DNA from: Emcibacteraceae bacterium
Lineage (GTDB): Bacteria > Pseudomonadota > Alphaproteobacteria > Sphingomonadales > Emcibacteraceae
Direction of reading: 5' to 3'
DNA length: 64,000 bases
Assembly (NCBI GenBank): GCA_028281625.1
Contig: JANQJN010000078.1
Span: 41,770-105,769, forward strand
Shown: positions 9,107-17,412 of the stretch, one piece after another
Layout of the letters: each line of letters begins with the position of its first letter
How positions within the stretch are numbered: the first letter of the stretch is position 1
The notes under the pieces: model-generated
What the model was told of the DNA's origin: nothing
The model's input: only the letters and a program-made list of their open reading frames with translations
The model's database searches: none
Made by a program: the position numbers and the translations under genes

Positions 9107-10837
9107 TTAATAGCCTATCGCTGCTGCCCCAGGGCGCCTTGGGTCCGCTGAACCATAAAATGTGTCACCTACTTTCATGATGGTTTGGGTACTTCCCATG
9201 GTAAATGGTGTTGGCTCTATATCGTGACCTTTGTTTCGCAATATGTTCAACGTATCTGCGCTTATGCCAGGTTCAATATACACTTTATTTGGTAGCCATT
9301 GATGATGAAAACGCGGTGCGTGGGTCGCCGCTGCTACATTCATATCATGGTCGATAACATTCATTAAAATTTGCAAATTTGTGGTGATAATGCGGCTTCC
9401 TCCCGGACTGCCTGTTGTGAAATAAGGCTTGCCGTCTTTCGTTACAATCACGGGTGTCATGGAACTAAGTGCTCTTTTTCGTGGCGCAATGGAATTTGCC
9501 TCCCCACCTATCAAACCAAAACCATTAGGTGTACCTGGCTGCGCTGAAAAATCGTCCATCACATTGTTAAGAAGGATGCCTGTTCCTTCAGCAATAATTC
9601 CTGAACCATAGGTATAGTTAAGTGAATATGTATTGGAAACGATGTTACCCTGGCTATCCATTACTGAGTAATGAGTGGTGTCCGGACTTTCAGTTTGCGG
9701 TGCCATTCCGGGATTTACATCCTTCGAATCCCGTGCGTGATCTAACGAAATATTTTCAACCGTTTCGTTTGCATATTCTTTGCTCATCAGCCATTGCATT
9801 GGAATGTTATTAAAGTCCGGATCGCCTAAATATTTACTTCGGTCTGCATATGCCTGACGCATGGCTTCCGTCATAATATGGATTGTCGCCGCGCTGTTAT
9901 GGCCCATTTCCTTGATGTTGAACTTTTCAAATATATTCATCATTTGAATGATATGCACGCCACCAGAGCTTGGGGGTGGCATAATTGTAAGATCGTAACC
10001 GCGATAAGATCCTTTTACCGGCTCGCGTTCCGCAACAACATAGTTTGCCATATCATCCATTGTTACAAGGCCGTCATTCTTTTCCATATCGGCCGCTATC
10101 CGTCTTGCAATTTCACCTTTATAAAAAGCGTCTGCGCCATGCTCGGCAATCTGTTCAAGTGACCAGGCCAGATCTTCCTGTACCAGCAAATCGCCAACTT
10201 TTAATGTTTCGCCGGCTTCGTCAAAAAATATCTTCCGCGCTTCTGCGTCCCTATAGAGCTTTTCTTTCGCAAATATCAGTGCGCCAGCCAGTCCTTCTGT
10301 TACCTCAATTCCCTCTCGTGCAGCTTTAATCGAAGGTGCGAGAACTTCTCGCAATGTCATGGTTCCATGATCATCCAGCGCTTTTGCAAATGCTGCTACA
10401 GTACCCGGAACGCCAAAACCTTTTCTGGTGAAGCGAATTGCATCAAAATCAACTGTACCGTCTGATTTGATATACATATCCCGGCTCGCCGCAGCAGGCG
10501 CCATTTCCTTATAATCGAGCGCGACAAATTTATTTTCTTCAGCAAGATAAATAAGCATAAACCCACCGCCTGCGATGTTCCCGGCGCGCGGCAACGTGAC
10601 TGCTAATGCAAAACCAGTCGCCACGGCTGCGTCAACGGCATTGCCGCCCTTTTCAAGAATGTCCGCTCCTATTTGACTGGCCAATGTCACCTGTGAAGAA
10701 ACCATGCCATTTTTGGCGCTTACGGGATGGGTAATGCTGGCAAATTCAAGGAGCGGGGAATTAGCCTGTTGACTGTTAGCAGACAGGGTTAGCATTACTA
10801 ACACTGCGATGATTCTGAATATGTGATTTTGCTTCAT
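9107..10837 (-). CDS. ggt: Gamma-glutamyltransferase
   Basis: A 576-residue Ntn hydrolase precursor with an N-terminal signal peptide (residues 1 to about 22), so it should act in the periplasm. The autoprocessing site is clear: Thr387 in DTTHYSV becomes the N-terminal nucleophile of the small subunit. The large-subunit motifs GGNAVDAAVA and AGNIAGGGFM and the PPPSSGG loop are present. The enzyme cleaves gamma-glutamyl bonds of glutathione and similar compounds, or moves the glutamyl group to another amine. A GltS-type glutamate carrier lies upstream on the same strand (134 bases away), which fits recovery of the released glutamate. A link to the neighbouring sox genes, through gamma-glutamyl-methylamide chemistry, is only inference. 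Confidence 0.95.
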   Translation of the reverse strand: MKQNHIFRIIAVLVMLTLSANSQQANSPLLEFASITHPVSAKNGMVSSQVTLASQIGADILEKGGNAVDAAVATGFALAVTLPRAGNIAGGGFMLIYLAEENKFVALDYKEMAPAAASRDMYIKSDGTVDFDAIRFTRKGFGVPGTVAAFAKALDDHGTMTLREVLAPSIKAAREGIEVTEGLAGALIFAKEKLYRDAEARKIFFDEAGETLKVGDLLVQEDLAWSLEQIAEHGADAFYKGEIARRIAADMEKNDGLVTMDDMANYVVAEREPVKGSYRGYDLTIMPPPSSGGVHIIQMMNIFEKFNIKEMGHNSAATIHIMTEAMRQAYADRSKYLGDPDFNNIPMQWLMSKEYANETVENISLDHARDSKDVNPGMAPQTESPDTTHYSVMDSQGNIVSNTYSLNYTYGSGIIAEGTGILLNNVMDDFSAQPGTPNGFGLIGGEANSIAPRKRALSSMTPVIVTKDGKPYFTTGSPGGSRIITTNLQILMNVIDHDMNVAAATHAPRFHHQWLPNKVYIEPGISADTLNILRNKGHDIEPTPFTMGSTQTIMKVGDTFYGSADPRRPGAAAIGY

Positions 10838-10971
10838 AAGCTTACTTTCTAAAGGTCATAATATTGGCTGACATTAAGGTCATTGAACATATTCTGTAAG
10901 CAGATTGTAGAATTTACAAGACAATAGCTTTTGTGTTTTAAATTTGATATCTACTATCAGTAATTCTTATA

Positions 10972-12306
10972 TTAGCTGGCTTTTCGCCAATTCAATAAGA
11001 AACTCAGAAAGATGATTGTTGCCAGATAAAATAGCATTCCGGATAGGGCTTCAATGCCGTAGCCAGCCATGATCAATGTTGGTACAAATGAAACTAAAAT
11101 TATGTCGACAATTGACCCTGGAATATAAGCGATCGCGTAATCTTCGAGGATGCCATTTTTACCCTTGGGGTCAGCGATCCTCAATAACAGTATACCCATA
11201 GCAACAGTTCCAGTCATCCAGCCCCAGGAAAAAATACCTTTTTCAAACCAATGATTACCCAACATTCGTGGCGCTACAAAAAATAGCAGAAACAAGCAAA
11301 GTAACATCCCCATCAGCATAAGGAGTAAAAACGGCAAAGCATAAGATATAAGTACCGTAATTTTTATCGACGCAATTCCAAATACAACCAAATAGTCGGT
11401 TGCTGCTCCAGCGCTAAAAGAAAATAGCCGGTTTTCGAAGTGTGGAATTGCGCCGGTTCTTTTCATGATAGCCCGCACTAGGCAGCCAATAAGAAATGCG
11501 CAAGCAAATACAGGAATAGAAACAAATTCATAAAAGTCGGAAATAAAAGACGATAAGTAGTAGGCTGAAGCAGTCACAATACAAATCAACGATATATGAA
11601 GCGTAAATACGTTGACAGAAGAAGAAGCAACCGTTTCTTCACCGATGCTATTTCTTTCTGCCTTTGGGATAAGTCCTTTTCGAAAATGAAGTTCCATATC
11701 CTTGAAACGCGTAACATTCTGAATTAACCCCAATCGCGCACCGATATTTACAATTATCAGGCCACCTAAAACAGAAGCAAAAATTCCGAAGGTTGCTGAA
11801 GTCAGGGCAAGTGTTAAGGCATCTTCCCAACCTAAACTTATTAAGCTATTGCCCACTGCTGCTGCGGTACCGTGTCCGCCCATAAATCCAGCCGGTAGGA
11901 TAACGCCAAAAGATTCTGAAATATCATTTGCGAATATTTTTAATATAAATAGCCCTGAGACAGCGGCCAATATCCACTGGGATATGGTGATAGTCTGATT
12001 ATATACAAACAACTTTCCTGTTCTGTTTACAAGCAATGAAATCTTGGGAAATTCTGTTGATAGTCCGATTGATCCAAAAATAACTGCGATAAGAACACCA
12101 CCATAACTCGAGGCGATGTTTGAAAATGAAAAAAGTTCAACCCCATTTTGACTGAATAAGAGACCGAACAGTCCTGCAAGTAGCGCCACAGGGATATACA
12201 ATCTTTGAATTATTGTTACGGTGGTTCGGATATATTTCGCAATTAGTATTAATGCGCTTGCTATTCCAAAATCAGTTGCTAATTCCCAAATCAATGCTGG
12301 CTCCAT
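10972..12306 (-). CDS. GltS-type sodium/glutamate symporter family protein
   Basis: A membrane protein of 444 residues from the ATG at 12306; a TTG 27 bases upstream would add nine residues and has no better ribosome site. About ten to twelve hydrophobic helices are visible. The segment PAGFMGGHGTAAAVG matches the conserved GltS signature in the re-entrant region. GltS imports glutamate with sodium across the inner membrane. It sits upstream of ggt on the same strand, so the two may handle gamma-glutamyl compounds together. It is divergent from the TonB receptor at 12723. Confidence 0.82.
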   Translation of the reverse strand: MEPALIWELATDFGIASALILIAKYIRTTVTIIQRLYIPVALLAGLFGLLFSQNGVELFSFSNIASSYGGVLIAVIFGSIGLSTEFPKISLLVNRTGKLFVYNQTITISQWILAAVSGLFILKIFANDISESFGVILPAGFMGGHGTAAAVGNSLISLGWEDALTLALTSATFGIFASVLGGLIIVNIGARLGLIQNVTRFKDMELHFRKGLIPKAERNSIGEETVASSSVNVFTLHISLICIVTASAYYLSSFISDFYEFVSIPVFACAFLIGCLVRAIMKRTGAIPHFENRLFSFSAGAATDYLVVFGIASIKITVLISYALPFLLLMLMGMLLCLFLLFFVAPRMLGNHWFEKGIFSWGWMTGTVAMGILLLRIADPKGKNGILEDYAIAYIPGSIVDIILVSFVPTLIMAGYGIEALSGMLFYLATIIFLSFLLNWRKAS

Positions 12307-12722
12307 TTCGAGAAGTTTTCTTATTTTGTGCAAATCAACTTATCAGATGACCGAGCAATATTAAGGTCTCGACACATGTACTTTATATCCCAATCTTAAG
12401 CTTATAGTTAATATCATCTTTGCTTAACTTAGCCACATACTAAATTTGGGGGTTAATTATAGTTAGTGAATTATATGTATTATTTTCAATAAGTTATATT
12501 GCTTTTGGTTTGGGGGGTAACTCGCCTGAGAAATGTTCAAATTTGGTTTTCCGCTTGGAGGATCGATTGACAGTGACAGCGCTAATCGTCATTCGTGGTT
12601 TCGAGTTTTTAGAAAACAGCAATTGAAGTCTGCGTTAAACGCCTTCTTTAAGCAACAACAATACAAGCCAGTGTTTGTTTCTCTAATAACTTGAACATGA
12701 AAACCGATATTAGGAGGAAACA
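12307..12722. other. Divergent intergenic region
   Basis: About 416 bases lie between the GltS-type gene and the TonB receptor gene. A strong AGGAGG precedes the receptor start. A 53-codon open frame at 12533-12694 is the only small ORF noted here; its reality is uncertain. No good palindrome or sigma70 pair was fixed. Confidence 0.6.
12533..12694 (+). CDS. Possible small ORF or leader peptide (53 aa)
   Basis: An ATG at 12533 opens 53 codons ending in TGA at 12692-12694, 28 bases before the receptor start. The predicted peptide begins MFKFGFPLGGSIDSD and has a basic second half. There is only a weak GAGA before the ATG. It has no recognisable family and may be chance; a leader upstream of the receptor is possible. 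Confidence 0.2.
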   Translation: MFKFGFPLGGSIDSDSANRHSWFRVFRKQQLKSALNAFFKQQQYKPVFVSLIT

Positions 12723-15404
12723 ATGGTGAGTTTAAGTGAGAACCTACCAACTAGAAAATTCAAAAACACTGTATCAGCTACTGCTTTAATAATTGCTATG
12801 ACGACTATTCCGACCACTGCAGCTTTTGCGCAGCAAGCGGCTACACCGGTCAACGTGTTGCAAGATGATGATGTTGATACGATAGTAACCATTGGTACAA
12901 GAAGACCGGGAAGAACAGCTGTAGACAGTAATGTTCCTGTCGACTCAATTGATGCCGAAATACTTTCAACCACTGGATTTACTGACATTAACAGACAATT
13001 GCAGGGGGTGTTACCAAGCTTTAACTATCCACAACCTTCTGTTGTGGATGGTACAGAACATGTAAAACCTGCATCTATCCGCGGATTGGCGCCTGACCAA
13101 ACATTGGTGCTGATCAACGGTAAAAGGCGACACTCAAGTGCGCTACTTAACCTTAATGGTTCTGCAGGGCGGGGATCCGTTTCTGTTGATCTGAACTCAA
13201 TCCCTTCAATGGCCATACAGCGTGTTGAAGTGCTTCGTGACGGTGCTGCTGCTCAATATGGTTCAGACGCAATTGCCGGCGTTATCAATATTGTGACCAA
13301 AACTAAGCAGGAAGGTGGTTCAATAACAGTTAAGGGTGGATTTCATCGAACCACATTGGATGGTGTTCCGCAGTTACTAGGCATTCAAGAAGGGCCAAAT
13401 GGGTATCCTGTACAAAATGGTGGTTCTCGACTTGCACGTATTAACAGCGACGAAGATATTTCACGCACAGACGGCGAAACATTAAACGTGGCAGCAAATT
13501 ACGGTCTCCCAATTGGCGAGAACGGATATTTTAACATCACTGGTGAATATAACCTGGCCGCTCGAACCAACCGCGGGGGACAGGACGACGGCGATACTTA
13601 TCCTCTACTAGGAAATGGCGAACGTGACCCACGTGAGTTAACTGTGGATCGGAACCGTTACTTTTATGGTAATCCTTCGAGTGAGGCGTACACTGCTCTC
13701 GCCAACGCGGGTTACGAAATTAGTGATGCAATTGAATTATATGCAACGACCACCTTTCAGAATCGTGATGCGACATCTGGGGCTTTCTACCGTGAAGCGT
13801 CAGATGAAGCGTTTGGTATTCAGTCTATTTATCCCGATGGATTTACACCTCGCATTCAATCAAGAATTGATGATCTCTCTATTTTAGGAGGGGCAAGAGG
13901 CATGATTGGCGAATGGAATTACGACCTTAGTGGCGTGTGGGGGAAAAATAAAATTTCCTATAATAATATCAATACTGCCAATATCACTTTCCTGGAAGCG
14001 ACGCCAACAGAATTCTACGGTGGGTTTTTGGAACATAGTCAAACGACCATCAATGCGGATATGTCCAGATTGATTGATGTGCAAGGATTATCTTCGCCAC
14101 TGTCTATTGCTTTCGGAGCGGAATATAGAAAAGAAAACTATGGTATAGGTGCCGGGGATCGTGCCGCTTATACAAATCAGCCGCTTCTTGACGCCAATGG
14201 TGATTATATCCTTGATGCCAATGATAATATTCAATTTGGAGATGCGCTTTTGCCTGTTGGGTCGCACTTGTTTGCTCAGGGCTCCCTGTACTTTAGCGAT
14301 AATGATGCAACCAGTCGAAACAGGGATTCAGTAGGCATTTATGCAGAAGTTGATGCTGATGTTACTGACAGATGGAACATCACTGTAGCAGGTCGATTTG
14401 AAGATTATTCTGATTTTGGTAGTACCACCAACGGTAAAATCGCGACAAGATATAATCTCGCCGATACATTCGCGGTTCGTGGTTCATTCAGTACTGGTTT
14501 TCGCGCGCCATCATTGCATCAGCAGCACTTCACGTCAACAGTTACGCTGTTTACCAATGGAATACCATCTGACGTTGGTACATTGCCTGCGACAAGTCCG
14601 GCTGCAATGGCATTGGGTGGGACACAGTTGCAAGCAGAAAAATCGAACAACATCAGCTTAGGTTTTACCTGGACACCCACTGATGAATTTACGGTTACGG
14701 TTGATGCATACCAAATCAATATTGATGATAGAATAGTGTTGTCCGAAACATTAGGTAACAATGCAGAGGAAGCGGCAATCGTGCAGCAGGTGTTTGCACA
14801 AGAAGGTATCGTTGGTGTTGGCTCTGCTCGTTTCTTCATCAATGGTGTTGATAGTAAAACGGAAGGGGTAGACGTAACTGCTGTTTATTCTACGGAACTT
14901 GGTGATGGTAGTGATCTTGGAATTACGGGTGGATTTAACTATACAAAAACCGAAGTTAGTGACGTTATCGCAACGGTAGGGCCAGCCTCCCTTTTTGCGC
15001 CGGAAGTACTTTTCTCCAGACGTGAAACTAAGAGGTTGGAAAACGCCGCTCCAAAAACCAAAACTAACTTAACTGTAACCTGGGACAAAAATGATTTTGG
15101 AGTTGTGCTGCGTGGAAATTATTATGGCAGCGTTACACAGCCAGGTACCACAGAAGTTGGTGACGTGACCATAGATCCAGCACTTATTTTTGATGCGGAA
15201 GTAAATTATCGCTTTAATGAAACTTTTAGCGGTTCATTGGGTGTAAATAATTTATTCGACAAGTATCCAAAATCCGCAGTGCAAAGATCTATTGAAGCCG
15301 GGAATTCTCCGTCTCAATTTAACTATATTTTCCCATATGCAGGCTTCTCGTCTTATGGTTTCCAAGGCAGATATATTTATGGAACTGTAACAGCAGATTT
15401 CTAA
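12723..15404 (+). CDS. TonB-dependent outer-membrane receptor
   Basis: An 893-residue receptor with a signal peptide ending near TAAFAQQ (about residue 38). The plug domain has a TonB-box-like TIVTIGTR, the RGLAPDQTLVLINGKRR strand and VEVLRDGAAAQYGSDAIAG. It is followed by a 22-strand-type barrel ending in a terminal Phe. The plug pattern belongs to the large group of receptors used for organic substrates and chelates; the ligand is not identifiable by eye. AGGAGG at 12712 before ATG 12723 fixes the start. A rho-independent terminator follows at 15432. Transport of a substrate for the sox/ggt region is a guess from position only. Confidence 0.92.
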   Translation: MVSLSENLPTRKFKNTVSATALIIAMTTIPTTAAFAQQAATPVNVLQDDDVDTIVTIGTRRPGRTAVDSNVPVDSIDAEILSTTGFTDINRQLQGVLPSFNYPQPSVVDGTEHVKPASIRGLAPDQTLVLINGKRRHSSALLNLNGSAGRGSVSVDLNSIPSMAIQRVEVLRDGAAAQYGSDAIAGVINIVTKTKQEGGSITVKGGFHRTTLDGVPQLLGIQEGPNGYPVQNGGSRLARINSDEDISRTDGETLNVAANYGLPIGENGYFNITGEYNLAARTNRGGQDDGDTYPLLGNGERDPRELTVDRNRYFYGNPSSEAYTALANAGYEISDAIELYATTTFQNRDATSGAFYREASDEAFGIQSIYPDGFTPRIQSRIDDLSILGGARGMIGEWNYDLSGVWGKNKISYNNINTANITFLEATPTEFYGGFLEHSQTTINADMSRLIDVQGLSSPLSIAFGAEYRKENYGIGAGDRAAYTNQPLLDANGDYILDANDNIQFGDALLPVGSHLFAQGSLYFSDNDATSRNRDSVGIYAEVDADVTDRWNITVAGRFEDYSDFGSTTNGKIATRYNLADTFAVRGSFSTGFRAPSLHQQHFTSTVTLFTNGIPSDVGTLPATSPAAMALGGTQLQAEKSNNISLGFTWTPTDEFTVTVDAYQINIDDRIVLSETLGNNAEEAAIVQQVFAQEGIVGVGSARFFINGVDSKTEGVDVTAVYSTELGDGSDLGITGGFNYTKTEVSDVIATVGPASLFAPEVLFSRRETKRLENAAPKTKTNLTVTWDKNDFGVVLRGNYYGSVTQPGTTEVGDVTIDPALIFDAEVNYRFNETFSGSLGVNNLFDKYPKSAVQRSIEAGNSPSQFNYIFPYAGFSSYGFQGRYIYGTVTADF

Positions 15405-15431
15405 CAACCTCCCATCTAAGCATCAAATTGG

Positions 15432-15471
15432 AAAAGCGAGCTACTTATTGCAGTCTCGCTTTTTCTTTTTA
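15432..15471. terminator. Rho-independent terminator after TonB receptor
   Basis: The stem AAAAGCGAG (15432-15440) and CTCGCTTTT (15455-15463) is followed by a T-rich tail. It lies between the receptor stop and the convergent LysR gene and could serve both. Confidence 0.8.
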
Positions 15472-15500
15472 GGAAGATTGATACATTCTTCAGTATTCAT

Positions 15501-16475
15501 TCATCTAGTGTTTGAAAAGTCGAATTTGAAACTGTCAGATAGCCAGTCAAATCTTTCAACGAGTGACGCCACACTTTCGTTCCGAAGTATCTTTTGGCAA
15601 CTATTTGCGATCTTAGCTGCAATTACGTGGTCCTCTTTCTTTCGTGCAAGTAAATTTATTTGCCGCGAGAAAGACGCACGTGGCAGCGGCACTAACCTTA
15701 CATTGCTATAAATTTCCGCTAAGTTTGTAAAACATAGCGGCGTCGTGAGCCCAAACCCTTTACCCGAATTTATAATTTTCATCTGCCCAATTACAGACTC
15801 TATCTCAATCCACCTTGGCGGAGACACATTCATGCGGTTTAATTGCTGTTCGATCCTTCTTCCTGTCCGCGAATTTAAACCGTACCTGATTAGCGGTAAC
15901 TTGCGGGCTATGGCTTCAATATCTATCTCATTCTTATAGTTAGCTGGAAGCGCAAGTACGTAGGGTTCACGCATGAGTTCGAACCTATCTATGTCTTGTT
16001 CACCTTCGAGCATCTCGTCAATCGTGATGACCATGTCTACTCGGCGTTCAAGAAAAAGCTCGATGTGGTCAGGTGTGATGCCCGAAGATATTTTCCATTG
16101 GCTTGCAAGTTCGCCAAATTCGCTAACTAATTTAGGGGCAATCGTTTCAGCGCAACTGTTTGCCATGGCAATATGCAGGCGCGCAACATTGTTTCCTGAC
16201 AGATCTCTTACCGCACCAATTGTTTCATTTTGTAAAGCGAGTATTTTCAGAGAATAATCGTAGAATATTTCACCTTGACGGGTTAAAGCCAGTGGCCTTC
16301 TGTTTCGTGAAAGTAAAGTCACTCTAAGTTGCTCTTCTAAACTTCGAATAGTTTGGCTCACCGCAGACTGCGAAATTCCAAATTGTTTTGCCACAGCCGA
16401 CATGGACTTTGTTTCTGCCACAGCGACAAATATCTTTATGTATTTCGCATCTAAGAAAGTGTCTAGGTCGGTCAT
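15501..16475 (-). CDS. LysR-family transcriptional regulator
   Basis: A 324-residue regulator. Residues about 10-70 form the winged helix-turn-helix with AVAKQFGISQSAVSQTIRSLEEQL, typical of LysR. The remainder is the periplasmic-binding-protein-like effector domain. It is convergent with the TonB receptor gene, so control of that gene is possible but not shown. A 13-base palindrome (16475-16487) lies directly at its start codon and has the T-N11-A form of LysR sites, suggesting autoregulation. The effector is unknown. Confidence 0.9.
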   Translation of the reverse strand: MTDLDTFLDAKYIKIFVAVAETKSMSAVAKQFGISQSAVSQTIRSLEEQLRVTLLSRNRRPLALTRQGEIFYDYSLKILALQNETIGAVRDLSGNNVARLHIAMANSCAETIAPKLVSEFGELASQWKISSGITPDHIELFLERRVDMVITIDEMLEGEQDIDRFELMREPYVLALPANYKNEIDIEAIARKLPLIRYGLNSRTGRRIEQQLNRMNVSPPRWIEIESVIGQMKIINSGKGFGLTTPLCFTNLAEIYSNVRLVPLPRASFSRQINLLARKKEDHVIAAKIANSCQKILRNESVASLVERFDWLSDSFKFDFSNTR

Positions 16476-16487
16476 ACTATCATAGTA
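16475..16487. promoter_or_regulatory. Candidate LysR operator at own start codon
   Basis: The sequence TACTATCATAGTA is a perfect 6-1-6 inverted repeat in T-N11-A form, beginning at the first base of the divergent LysR start codon. This is inference from the motif form only. Confidence 0.35.
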
Positions 16488-16858
16488 CTAAAATAGATTG
16501 TTTCAGCAAGCAGAAGGTAGAGTGTCAAGTGCGGTAAGTTATTTGTGTATCAGTGAAACGGGAAATTTATGTACTAATTATCGAGTTAACATGTTGTGTT
16601 AAAACATCGTTTAAAAACATCATATTTGCTTATAGTATTAATAAGAACATCTTATTTTGAATTTTATTATTTCATCTATCCAACCAACACGACTTCCCCA
16701 AGACTAACTCTATTAAATAGTAATAAATATAATGTCGCAGTTTTTTAAAGTTGTACTGCTAGATTAGGATATATTTTCTTGCAAGTGGTAGTGAGGTCCA
16801 CCTCAGAGCGTTGCTTTGTTCATTACATCACAAAACCTTATTAAAATTATTGTAAATC
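16488..16858. other. AT-rich intergenic region without genes
   Basis: No gene is seen. Several AACATC/AACATG words occur between 16590 and 16655, which could be a loose repeated motif upstream of the LysR gene. The region ends where homology to the 56.5 kb serine hydrolase gene begins. Confidence 0.5.
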
Positions 16859-16996
16859 GGTGGCTTTGTAAGCTTTATGGCTTTTGATCTACAGGCTCAA
16901 ATGGGAGTAGTAGTTTTGGTTAACGGCACAAGATATTTTAGTGATTTAGCCTTAAAAATTTTAGATCCTACCTATCCACTTCGGGATGTTAAGTAA
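16859..16996 (+). pseudogene. 3' fragment of a serine hydrolase (beta-lactamase-type) gene
   Basis: This stretch encodes the last 45 residues of the protein at 56467-57552 and its TAA stop, with 41 of 45 residues equal (for example the shared VNGTRYFSDLALKILDP). The rest of the gene, including the SxxK and YSN motifs, is missing, and no start codon with a ribosome site precedes it. The homology runs on past the stop into the 3' flank. It is a duplicated and broken gene end, not a functional gene. Confidence 0.85.
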
Positions 16997-17275
16997 GGGA
17001 GCCTATCTTGCCGCTTTGGGTCGATAGCAATCATTTAGAGATTGCCTGTTATTGTCTTCTTGCGTGATCAAATTCCCAATGGGTAAGTTTGTATTCCCTG
17101 TTCTTGAGTCAGGGAAAAATTATGTAGAAAGACAGATTTTATGGGCTTTTTGACGCGAAAGAATGAATAACTGGATCAGATTCTTGCAAATTCCCTGTAT
17201 TTTAGGGAATTATGTCAGAGACGGGTTAGCCGTAGACTGCCCACACCACCACTCCCTTCTAAGTTTTATCATTAA
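16997..17275 (+). repeat. Repeat shared with the flank at 57553-57720
   Basis: The first 82 bases after the stop match 57553 onward at 77 of 82. Both copies then reach the palindrome AATTCCCT-N7-AGGGAATT (17189-17211 here), followed by GAGACGGGTTA. This copy has about 107 extra bases before the palindrome, including a second hairpin TTCCCTG/CAGGGAA (17094-17116). A GCAATC/GATTGC hairpin lies at 17027-17045 in the matching part. Confidence 0.75.
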
Positions 17276-17412
17276 TTTATACAGAGTTGACAGCAACCGC
17301 AGAACAATATTGAAAGAATTTGATTTTTTTATGTATTGATGAAATCGTATTGATAAAGAATATACAGAAATAGTGTTTTCGTCATAAACTGAAATCCTCT
17401 TCAGGAAACATT

